Of a DNA stretch of 12,733 nucleotides, positions 6,485-12,733 are shown in pieces; the first letter of the stretch is position 1; every line of letters begins with the position of its first letter. The notes under the pieces are model-generated. The model saw only the letters and a program-made list of their open reading frames with translations, did no database searches and was not told the origin of the DNA. This stretch comes from Nitrospirales bacterium (GTDB lineage: Bacteria; Nitrospirota; Nitrospiria; Nitrospirales; UBA8639): assembly GCA_029261305.1 (NCBI GenBank), contig JAJDBO010000119.1, positions 1 to 12,733 of the forward strand, written 5' to 3'. The position numbers and the translations under genes are program-made.

Positions 6485-7882
6485 TTAGGGCTCTAGTGCA
6501 CGCTGACAGGTGTCCAATTCTCCTTCGAGATAGGCACGAATGGTGTTGAGTCGATCTGGGGAATTGGCTTCAAACCGAAGAACCAAGGCTGGTTGAGTAT
6601 TGGAGGCACGACAGAGGCCCCATCCATCGTCGAACCTCACCCGGATACCATCGATGGTGACGACATCACGAACGACTAACTGTGGGCGAGTGGGATCGGG
6701 GTTTTTATGAAGGTCAAGGAAACGATTACGCACTTTATCGACGAGTTTAAATTTCACATCGTCGGAGCAATCTACACGGATTTCCGGCGTCACTTCTGTA
6801 ATGGGTAAATCCGCTAATAATGAGGAGAGTGGCTTCCGTTTTTTGGCTAAAATTTCTACCAGCCGGCACGAGGCATAAATAGCGTCATCATACCCAAAAT
6901 AACGATCGGCAAAAAACATGTGGCCTGACATTTCTCCGGCCAATACCGCATTTTCTTTTTTCATTTTTGCTTTGAGGACAGAATGCCCGGTTTTCCACAT
7001 AATGCCCCGACCACCTCGTTTTTCAATGTCGTCGTAGAGAAGTTGTGAGGCTTTGACTTCAGAAATAAACGTGCTGCCGGGTTGGGTTTCTAACACGTCA
7101 CGCGCAAAAATCAGCATGAGGCGATCGCCCCAGAGAATATTGCCTTTTTCGTCAATGGCACCTATGCGATCGGCATCTCCGTCATATCCAATGCCTACAT
7201 CGGCCCCTTCTTCTTTTACGGTGCGAATGAGGTCCTGAAGATTTTCCACAACCGTAGGGTCAGGATGATGATTGGGGAAACGTCCATCTAAGTCACAATA
7301 CAACGCCGTGACTTTGCACCCCAACTGTTCCAACGCATCTTTGGCCACGAGGCTGGCGGCACCATTGCCAGAATCGATCACGACATGGAGGGGCGACCCA
7401 TCAACCTTGGAAAAGTTTTCTTTAAGATAGGACATATATTGTGGGATAATGGGTGTTTCCGTCACAGTGCCTGTACCATTGGCATAGCGCTGCTCATCAA
7501 GAATTCCCTTCAATTGTTGAATACCCTCGCCATAAAGTGCGCCTTTACCCACACACATCTTAAAGCCGTTATATTCAGCCGCATTATGGCTGCCGGTGAT
7601 CATCACACCGCCATCAACAGGAAGATTAAACAGTGAAAAATAAAGGAGCGGTGTTGCACACACGCCAATATCCACGACATTCATACCCGTGGAGGTCACA
7701 CCCGAAACAAATCGATCTCGTAACTCCGGAGACGTCAATCGCCCATCTCGACCCACGGCAACGGTTTTACACCCTCGCTCTAAGGCCAATGTCGCATAAG
7801 CGCGCCCAATAGATTCCGCCACATCTACGGTGAGATCTTTGCCGACAATTCCACGAATGTCATACTCGCGAAAAATGCTCAT
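6485..7882 (-). CDS. manB: Phosphomannomutase/phosphoglucomutase
   Basis: Interconverts mannose 6-phosphate and mannose 1-phosphate, and in many homologues the glucose phosphates, through a phosphoserine, in the cytoplasm. The 465-residue length and four-domain plan match the AlgC/ManB group. The active-site loop TGSHN is at 96-100 with phosphoserine Ser98, and TGSHNAAEYNG replaces the common Pro by Ala. The metal loop DGDADR is at 234-239, the sugar-specificity loop GEMSGH at 316-321, and the C-terminal phosphate-binding RASNTQP at 425-431. The N-terminal FREYDIRG is typical of PMM/PGM. The ATG at 7882 has AGGAGA 8 nt upstream. It lies 27 nt after manC and is certainly in the same transcript. 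Together they make GDP-mannose. Whether it also acts on glucose phosphates cannot be told from sequence. Confidence 0.95.
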   Translation of the reverse strand: MSIFREYDIRGIVGKDLTVDVAESIGRAYATLALERGCKTVAVGRDGRLTSPELRDRFVSGVTSTGMNVVDIGVCATPLLYFSLFNLPVDGGVMITGSHNAAEYNGFKMCVGKGALYGEGIQQLKGILDEQRYANGTGTVTETPIIPQYMSYLKENFSKVDGSPLHVVIDSGNGAASLVAKDALEQLGCKVTALYCDLDGRFPNHHPDPTVVENLQDLIRTVKEEGADVGIGYDGDADRIGAIDEKGNILWGDRLMLIFARDVLETQPGSTFISEVKASQLLYDDIEKRGGRGIMWKTGHSVLKAKMKKENAVLAGEMSGHMFFADRYFGYDDAIYASCRLVEILAKKRKPLSSLLADLPITEVTPEIRVDCSDDVKFKLVDKVRNRFLDLHKNPDPTRPQLVVRDVVTIDGIRVRFDDGWGLCRASNTQPALVLRFEANSPDRLNTIRAYLEGELDTCQRALEP

Positions 7883-7909
7883 GAATGTCTTCTCCTCATT
7901 TCCTCAAAT

Positions 7910-9358
7910 CTAGTTCTTTTTAGAACGTCCATAATCATCTTGATACCGCACGATGTCGTCTTCGCCCAGATAGGGACCATTTTGCACTTCGATAATTTCC
8001 AAAGGAACTTTTCCTGGGTTTTCCAATCGGTGTTTGGTTTCAACGGGAATCGCGGTACTTTTCCCAGGACCAAGATCAGACACCTTCTGCCCACAGGTAA
8101 CCCGTGCGGTTCCTGCGATTACCACCCAATGCTCACTTCGTTTATGATGCATTTGAAGTGACAAGCGGCCACCAGGCAACACGCTAATGCGTTTCACTTT
8201 ATATCCTGGGCCTTCTTCCAAAATAGTATACGATCCCCAAGGACGATGGATGGTCAAATGTTCTAAATGTTCTGGTGCACCACGCTTCTTGAGTTCTTCA
8301 ACAAGTTTTTTCACATCCTGAGAACGTGACTTGGGGCAAACCAAGGTGGCATCAGGCGTATCAACCACGACCATATCCTTAAGCCCAATGGCTCCGACGA
8401 GGCGTTTATCGGTAAAGAACACTGTATTCTCACTATCAATATCCACCACATTCCCAGTCTTTACATTACCTCGTGCATCTCGAGGTGCGACTTCTTCAAG
8501 GCTTCCCCAGCTGCCAACATCCGACCAGGAGAAATCGACAGGCACAACAGTTGAATGGGAAGACTGCTCCATAATGCCGTAGTCGATCGAGACGGAGGGA
8601 AGTTTTTTATAGCGGGCAGCAAATTGATTGCCCAACTGACCGGCTTCCATCATTTGATCGATGGCCTTGAGACCTCGAAGCAAGGCAGGTTGATGTTGCG
8701 CAAATTCCTCTAAGACCGTGGAGGCACGCCACAAAAAGATGCCGCTATTCCAATAATAGTTGCCTGATCGGACATATTGTTGTGCTTTTTTCAAGTCGGG
8801 TTTTTCAACGAACCGAGCGACCTTATACCCAGACAACGCCCCTTGCATGCCGACACATGAACGACGGTTCGGTTGAATATAGCCATATCCCGTTTCGGGT
8901 TTGGTCGGTTGAATCCCAAAGGTAACCAGGCTTCCCTTTTGCGCTAATTGATATCCGAGAGAAATCGCATTTTTAAATTTTGAATCTCCATGAATAACAT
9001 GGTCAGCAGGAAGCACCAGCATGGTGGCATCGGGATCACGCCTAAGTAATCGAAGCGCGGCTAAACCAATCGCCGGAGCTGTATTGCGGCCTTCTGGTTC
9101 CAAAACAAAATTATCCGAGAGTTCATCTTTCCATTCGCATAATTGCAATTTGATAGACTCAGCTTGAAAATGGTTGGTGACCACACAGATTTGATTGACG
9201 GGCACGGATTTCATTACACGGCGCACGGTCTGCTGAATCAAGGTCTCTTCACCAATAATTTGAAGGAGTTGCTTAGGAAAGCGCTCTCGGCTCATCGGCC
9301 AAAATCGCGTTCCACTTCCTCCGGCAAGGATCACAGCATACAAATGGGGTTGCTTCAT
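7910..9358 (-). CDS. manC: Mannose-1-phosphate guanylyltransferase / mannose-6-phosphate isomerase
   Basis: Bifunctional type II PMI-GMP enzyme in the cytoplasm. The N-terminal domain couples mannose 1-phosphate and GTP into GDP-mannose; the C-terminal cupin isomerises fructose 6-phosphate to mannose 6-phosphate. From the ATG at 9358 it has 482 residues. The pyrophosphorylase signature GGSGTRFWPMSRERFPKQL is at 13-31, followed by LPADH (116-120), FVEKPD (183-188), NSGIFLW (204-210) and DFSWSDVGSW (275-284). The PMI cupin (about 368-475) has RPWGSY at 372-377 and metal-binding QMHHKRSEHW at 402-411. A second ATG at 9364 is only 1 nt from the GAGGG ribosome site, whereas 9358 has 7 nt, so 9358 is preferred. 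It supplies the substrate for the mutase gene 27 nt downstream. Both domains look intact. Confidence 0.96.
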   Translation of the reverse strand: MKQPHLYAVILAGGSGTRFWPMSRERFPKQLLQIIGEETLIQQTVRRVMKSVPVNQICVVTNHFQAESIKLQLCEWKDELSDNFVLEPEGRNTAPAIGLAALRLLRRDPDATMLVLPADHVIHGDSKFKNAISLGYQLAQKGSLVTFGIQPTKPETGYGYIQPNRRSCVGMQGALSGYKVARFVEKPDLKKAQQYVRSGNYYWNSGIFLWRASTVLEEFAQHQPALLRGLKAIDQMMEAGQLGNQFAARYKKLPSVSIDYGIMEQSSHSTVVPVDFSWSDVGSWGSLEEVAPRDARGNVKTGNVVDIDSENTVFFTDKRLVGAIGLKDMVVVDTPDATLVCPKSRSQDVKKLVEELKKRGAPEHLEHLTIHRPWGSYTILEEGPGYKVKRISVLPGGRLSLQMHHKRSEHWVVIAGTARVTCGQKVSDLGPGKSTAIPVETKHRLENPGKVPLEIIEVQNGPYLGEDDIVRYQDDYGRSKKN

Positions 9359-9365
9359 AAACATG

Positions 9366-9370
9366 CCCTC
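9366..9370 (-). promoter_or_regulatory. Ribosome binding site that decides the manC start
   Basis: GAGGG lies 7 nt before the ATG at 9358 but only 1 nt before the in-frame ATG at 9364. The spacing favours the shorter product beginning MKQPHLY over MFMKQP. Confidence 0.65.
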
Positions 9371-9376
9371 AAATCA

Positions 9377-9392
9377 AAAATCAGATGATTTT
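9377..9392. repeat. Palindrome AAAATCA-GA-TGATTTT upstream of manC
   Basis: Two exact 7-bp arms around a 2-nt centre, 18 nt upstream of the preferred manC start. A 2-nt centre suits a protein-binding dyad better than an RNA hairpin. On the minus strand a TGATTTTTTGATTT stretch follows. It could be an operator for manC; no matching copy was noticed upstream of the other genes. Confidence 0.4.
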
Positions 9393-9540
9393 ATGTTCGT
9401 TTATCGTTGATAGCTCTCGCTTCCCGCTATTTGGTAGTTTCTTCGGATAATTATTTCCAAATCTGAAGCAATCTTTTCCCGGTACATTCCGCTTAAAAAT
9501 CCCAAATTGTTTCCTTAAATACGCTGGGGCATACAACCCA

Positions 9541-10089
9541 TTATCCTGGCCACTGAAGTTTCGATTGTGCAACCAGGATCATATCCGCCAATTCCCGAAC
9601 CGCCCCTTCTCCCCCATTGGCTTGACACACATATTTTACAGCCTTCCGTATTTCCGGTCTTGCGTTTGCTGGAGAGGCGGAAAACCCCACGGCATGAAGC
9701 GCCGTTAGGTCATTGAGGTCATCTCCAATAAAGGCCATTTCTTGAAGAGATACCCCAAAACGCGTTCCCATTTCTTGCAGCACACCGAGTTTATCCCATA
9801 TCCCTTGATGCACCTCGGTGATTTGTAATTTCTTGGCACGCTGCGCTACTAACTTTGTTTGCTCTGTCGTAATAATACCTATAATTAGACCAGCGCGTCT
9901 CATAAGAGCCAACCCCATGCCATCCCAGACATTGAACTTCTTCATCTGTTGACCAGAATCGGAATAATACATTCCTCCATCCGTCAAAACCCCATCCACA
10001 TCTGTAGCAAAAAGACGAATTTTTCGTAGCTTTTCGACTGAAGGCTTTCGTGGCTTTGCTATTTTTTTTGGTGCAAGTAATTTTACCAT
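9541..10089 (-). CDS. kdsC: KdsC-family HAD phosphatase (KDO-8-P or nonulosonate-9-P type)
   Basis: Type C0 HAD phosphatase acting on a 2-keto-3-deoxy sugar acid phosphate, the step before CMP activation, in the cytoplasm. The 182 residues carry HAD motif I DVDGVLTDGG (30-39; nucleophile Asp30, acid/base Asp32), motif II Thr74, motif III Lys100, and motif IV GDDLND (122-127). The C-terminal GGEGAVRE (159-166) is a family hallmark. Odd point: E. coli KdsC has ITGRKAK after motif II, while this protein has ITTEQTK, with Glu76 and, further on, Lys87, as in Bacteroides KDN-9-phosphate phosphatase. An N-terminal basic stretch of about 20 residues is extra. A TTG at 10116 is a possible longer start (191 residues), but GGGAG 4 nt before 10089 and the promoter position favour the ATG. 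ManC follows 182 nt downstream. Confidence 0.88.
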   Translation of the reverse strand: MVKLLAPKKIAKPRKPSVEKLRKIRLFATDVDGVLTDGGMYYSDSGQQMKKFNVWDGMGLALMRRAGLIIGIITTEQTKLVAQRAKKLQITEVHQGIWDKLGVLQEMGTRFGVSLQEMAFIGDDLNDLTALHAVGFSASPANARPEIRKAVKYVCQANGGEGAVRELADMILVAQSKLQWPG

Positions 10090-10115
10090 GGAACTCCCAA
10101 TGCCTAAGTGAGACA

Positions 10116-10143
10116 ATTAAATCACACTCTAAGTTTTAATCAA
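10116..10143 (-). promoter_or_regulatory. Candidate promoter for the kdsC-type gene
   Basis: TTGATT (10138-10143) and TTTAAT (10116-10121) match the -35 and -10 consensus at 4 and 5 of 6 positions with a 16-bp spacer. A start near 10109 would give a leader of about 20 nt to the ATG at 10089 and would exclude the TTG at 10116. It would make the sugar genes independent of the radical SAM pair. Confidence 0.4.
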
Positions 10144-10156
10144 AGAGGATTTTCGC

Positions 10157-10206
10157 AAAAAAAGATACCCCTCCTTCCCACAATATGACGAGGCAATTAG
10201 GAAGGA
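10157..10206 (-). terminator. Weak candidate terminator after the radical SAM pair
   Basis: Read on the minus strand, TCCTTCC pairs exactly with GGAAGGA across a 21-nt loop. A run of seven U's comes 8 nt later. The large loop and the gap before the U-run are not canonical, so this may be only coincidental. It sits in the 145-nt gap between the radical SAM stop and the kdsC-type start, just upstream of the candidate promoter, where a terminator would be expected. Confidence 0.25.
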
Positions 10207-10219
10207 CGACGACGCCTAG

Positions 10220-10229
10220 CCGATATCGG
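10220..10229. repeat. 10-bp perfect palindrome CCGATATCGG
   Basis: An uninterrupted palindrome 5 nt past the radical SAM stop codon. With no loop it is a poor RNA hairpin; a protein-binding site or chance is more likely. Confidence 0.3.
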
Positions 10230-10234
10230 GATTT

Positions 10235-11980
10235 TTATACAGATGTCGTCTGGGAGGGCTTGGGGGAAGTTTGGGCAGGTCGGGGTTTGAAGATTTTAAT
10301 TAAATCGAGGTCTTCCTCATCTTCAATGGTCACAGGGGCCAGGGAAAGGTCTGTATATGTTCGACGATCGGGGGATACCTTGACGCGTTTTCGAATCTTG
10401 CCAAGTCCCCAGAACATCTTCAATAGCGCAAGATGCTCATAGCCAATCTCCCAAAGCCGACGAACAAAAAACACAACTGAATTTTCCAGAACAAAACCTG
10501 GACGCCGTTGCGTCCGTACCTTTCGACGGAAATATCCACCTTCTAAGGGATGGAGCTTATTGATGGTGATACATCCATAAAATAACACAATCAATGTGCG
10601 TAAGAACCCTGCGCTAATTCGCTTGGCATCCACCCGACGCATCATAGTTTCCACATGGTCCGGCGTATAATACTGGTCCCAAGCATCCTTATAGACTTGA
10701 TACCACTTATCACGAGACATCAAGGGATGTTCCGTGGTGACATGTTCAAGGGTATACTTGTTCATGTCTGGATCCATCCACACCCCTTGGGCCGTAAGGT
10801 TTTTATGATCTTCAGAACCTGGCAGTGGTGTGAGACAGAAAAATTCCAACAAGTCCACCGGCAATTCCCGTTTAATAATCTCAATATTCCTTGCCACGGA
10901 TTCTGGCGTATCCCCGGGAAAGCCTAGAATGTAGCCGACATAGGTGATGACCCCATGATCCTTCCACTCTTGCAACATTTTCCGGTATTCCCAGATTTTG
11001 TTTTGGCCTTTTTTGGCAATCTTTAAATTTTCCGGATCTATATTTTCGAGACCGATAAACACGGATTTGCATCCTGCCCGCGCAGCCTTTTCAATAAAAT
11101 TTGGAAGCCGGTGACATAGGGTATCCACTTGAATAATGAATTTGACTTTTAACCCCTCCTCTTCCCGGAGCTTGATGAGTCGATCAAAAATAGGTTCCCA
11201 ATTTTTATTGCGAGCAAAATCATCGTCGGTAATAAAAAACCCCCGAGCTCCCTCCTGGATATTGGCACGAACACAGGCCTCAATATCATCAGCCGTGCGC
11301 CATCGCGACTTTTGGCCTTGCACATTAATGATGGTGCAAAAACTGCATTGAAACGGACAGCCACGACCGGCATCAAAACTCCCCATACTCACGAGCGATC
11401 GTTGAAATTTGCCTTTTGGTAAAAATGGGACAACCGCGTTATTTAATTCAGGGAGATCATCTAAATAGTTATAGAGAGGTTGAAGTCTGTTTTCCCATAC
11501 ATGCTGCAACACTTCATCCAACCGGCCCTCGGCTTCGCCGGCATAAAGGGAAACGCCCATGTCCATCGCAGCCTGAAGGTCAGCCGGAAGCTTGGGTAGC
11601 ATGGATAGACAGCCACTGACATGAAACCCGCCCATGACCACGGGAATCCCAGCTTCACGAAACTGGCGAGCCATTTCCATCGAACGCGGGAAGTGGTTGG
11701 ATTGCACCCCAACCAAACCAACAAACCCTCCGTCTGCCTGTTGTATATCCCGAATTATTTTCTTAATCGGGATCACGGTGTTGGTCTCATCATGCGCATC
11801 GATCACGATCTCCACATTATCGCCGAGAACCTTCCGAGTCGCACAATCCGTTGCCAAAGCATATAAGACCGCTAAAGAATTGGAGGGAATCAGCGATCTG
11901 ACCCATTGCACGACATACCCTTCCTCGTCATAGCGAGATGGCTTGATGAGTTCGATCCGAAAGGTTTTTTTTGAATTCAT
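10235..11980 (-). CDS. B12-binding-type radical SAM protein, substrate unknown
   Basis: A 581-residue protein. The N-terminal part (about 7-165) has the pattern of a cobalamin-binding Rossmann domain: beta-strand FRIELIKP, VEIVIDAH, GFVGLVGVQ and VVMGGFHVSG. It lacks the base-on DxHxxG motif, as is usual in class B radical SAM methylases. The radical SAM core (about 195-410) carries the 4Fe-4S cysteines Cys208, Cys212 and Cys215 in GRGCPFQCSFC, then FITDDDFARN, VFIGLENI and YILGFPGDTPE. The C-terminal 170 residues contain a hydrophobic stretch near LIVLFYGCITIN, a basic patch YFRRKVRTQRRPG, and end in an acidic motif IEDEEDLDLIKIF. Members catalyse radical methylation, cyclisation or rearrangement; no substrate can be assigned. 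The ATG at 11980 has only a weak ribosome site. It is 36 nt downstream of a paralogue that is about two-thirds identical over the shared C-terminal part, implying duplication and co-transcription. Confidence 0.88.
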   Translation of the reverse strand: MNSKKTFRIELIKPSRYDEEGYVVQWVRSLIPSNSLAVLYALATDCATRKVLGDNVEIVIDAHDETNTVIPIKKIIRDIQQADGGFVGLVGVQSNHFPRSMEMARQFREAGIPVVMGGFHVSGCLSMLPKLPADLQAAMDMGVSLYAGEAEGRLDEVLQHVWENRLQPLYNYLDDLPELNNAVVPFLPKGKFQRSLVSMGSFDAGRGCPFQCSFCTIINVQGQKSRWRTADDIEACVRANIQEGARGFFITDDDFARNKNWEPIFDRLIKLREEEGLKVKFIIQVDTLCHRLPNFIEKAARAGCKSVFIGLENIDPENLKIAKKGQNKIWEYRKMLQEWKDHGVITYVGYILGFPGDTPESVARNIEIIKRELPVDLLEFFCLTPLPGSEDHKNLTAQGVWMDPDMNKYTLEHVTTEHPLMSRDKWYQVYKDAWDQYYTPDHVETMMRRVDAKRISAGFLRTLIVLFYGCITINKLHPLEGGYFRRKVRTQRRPGFVLENSVVFFVRRLWEIGYEHLALLKMFWGLGKIRKRVKVSPDRRTYTDLSLAPVTIEDEEDLDLIKIFKPRPAQTSPKPSQTTSV

Positions 11981-12016
11981 GATTCTGACAACTTCGTTAC
12001 ACTCAGGTTGTAGGGC

Positions 12017-12733
12017 CTACTTCACACCAGCAACTTCGGCTTCGGGGGAAGAAGGTTTGGCTGGGCGTGGATGGAAGATTTTTATCAAATCAAGATCTTC
12101 CTCCTCTTCAATGGTGACCGGAGTCAAAGAAAGGTCAGTGTATTGTTTTCGATTGGGGTCAGATTTCACGCGACGCCGGATCTTGGCATATTGCAGGACG
12201 AGTTTTAAAAACTTCCAATGGTCGCTAATGATCTCCCCCAAACGTTTGGGATAGAACAACAATGGATTTTCGATGGGGAAACCCGGTCTTCGTTGGGTGC
12301 GAATTTTGCGGCGCAAATACCCATTTTCTAAAGGATGCAAATGGTTAATGATTATGCCGCCATAGAACCACAATATAAGAAACATCATATTGCCAACACT
12401 ACCATGCCTGGCAGCTGCTCGACGCATTAATGTTTCAACATGGTCTAAAGTGTAATATTGTTTCCACGCATTATCATAGGCTTGAGACCATTCAGCCTCG
12501 GTCATCGTTGGATGCTTGGTCGTCACATATTCAAGCGTATACCGATTCATGTCTGGTTCCATTTGCACACCCTGGGCATGCAACTTCTGATGATCTTCCG
12601 AACCAGGAAGCGGAGTCAGACAGAAAAACTCCAGCAGATCCACTGGCAATTCTTTTTTAATAATTTCAATATCACGAGCGATAGATTCTGGAGTATCAGC
12701 AGGAAATCCCAGAATATAGCCGGCATAGGTCAT
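12017..12733 (-). CDS. Second radical SAM paralogue (5' part beyond window)
   Basis: The C-terminal 239 codons (with stop) of a protein closely similar to its downstream neighbour. The frame is open through the right edge, and the first visible Met aligns with an internal Ile of the neighbour (ITYVGYILGFPG versus MTYAGYILGFPA), so it is not the start. Visible parts are the end of the radical SAM barrel (GYILGFPADTPES, LLEFFCLTPLPGSEDH), the region YTLDHVETLMRR, a hydrophobic stretch at FLILWFYGGIII, the basic patch YLRRKIRTQRRPG and the acidic tail IEEEEDLDLIKIF. The Cys cluster and B12-binding half lie outside the window. The stop at 12017 is 36 nt before the next gene. It probably has the same type of chemistry as its neighbour. 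Confidence 0.88.
   Translation of the reverse strand: MTYAGYILGFPADTPESIARDIEIIKKELPVDLLEFFCLTPLPGSEDHQKLHAQGVQMEPDMNRYTLEYVTTKHPTMTEAEWSQAYDNAWKQYYTLDHVETLMRRAAARHGSVGNMMFLILWFYGGIIINHLHPLENGYLRRKIRTQRRPGFPIENPLLFYPKRLGEIISDHWKFLKLVLQYAKIRRRVKSDPNRKQYTDLSLTPVTIEEEEDLDLIKIFHPRPAKPSSPEAEVAGVK

Noticed and set aside
9381..9572. Minus-strand open frame of 63 codons after the kdsC-type gene
   Set aside because: It overlaps the end of that gene, lacks a ribosome site and shows no family features.
1..12733. CRISPR arrays, tRNA or rRNA genes, insertion sequences, prophage or defence genes
   Set aside because: I looked for direct repeats with regular spacing, cloverleaf patterns, transposase motifs and terminal repeats and found none. 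The only sizeable repeat is the paralogous radical SAM pair.

Overview
This window holds an ordinary-looking stretch of a Gram-negative bacterial chromosome. Every gene I can support lies on the minus strand, so transcription runs from high to low coordinates. Base composition is near 50% GC by eye. LPS/capsule-type sugar genes, a cobalamin-type radical SAM pair, a PPK2 kinase, a DUF3108 exported protein and the order yacL-ispD-ispF-cysE together suggest a diderm environmental bacterium. My best guess is the Nitrospirota, perhaps a lower-GC Nitrospira-like lineage, but this rests on gene content and protein style only. I see no rRNA, tRNA, CRISPR array, insertion sequence or phage gene.

Layout in the direction of transcription, from the right edge. 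(a) 12733-10235: two tandem paralogous B12-binding-type radical SAM genes 36 nt apart; the first is cut by the window edge and the second is complete. (b) 10089-6485: surface-sugar genes, namely a KdsC-type HAD phosphatase, a bifunctional mannose-1-phosphate guanylyltransferase/mannose-6-phosphate isomerase (ManC), and a phosphomannomutase/phosphoglucomutase 27 nt behind it. ManC and the mutase can by themselves convert fructose-6-phosphate to GDP-mannose. (c) 6484-6040: a 445-nt gap with hairpins but no convincing gene. (d) 6039-5113: polyphosphate kinase 2. (e) 4864-3030: an exported DUF3108 protein, then class I fructose-1,6-bisphosphatase, which has its own good candidate promoter. (f) 2945-1: a housekeeping cluster in the order membrane PIN/TRAM protein (YacL type), ispD, ispF, cysE, with an 8-nt overlap at the first junction. 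It continues past the left edge. Its order matches the known Bacillus yacL-ispD-ispF-(gltX)-cysE arrangement, lacking gltX.

The metabolic theme is central carbon into envelope and isoprenoid precursors. Fbp supplies fructose-6-phosphate, ManC and the mutase make GDP-mannose, the HAD phosphatase serves a 2-keto-3-deoxy sugar acid pathway, and IspD/IspF serve the MEP pathway.

The most interesting points are three. The radical SAM pair has unknown substrate and a strikingly conserved acidic C-terminal tail. The KdsC-type phosphatase carries a Glu/Lys pair reminiscent of KDN-9-phosphate phosphatases rather than of E. coli KdsC. IspF is altered in the loop that normally reads T-T-T-E. I did not find a clearly new multi-gene system.
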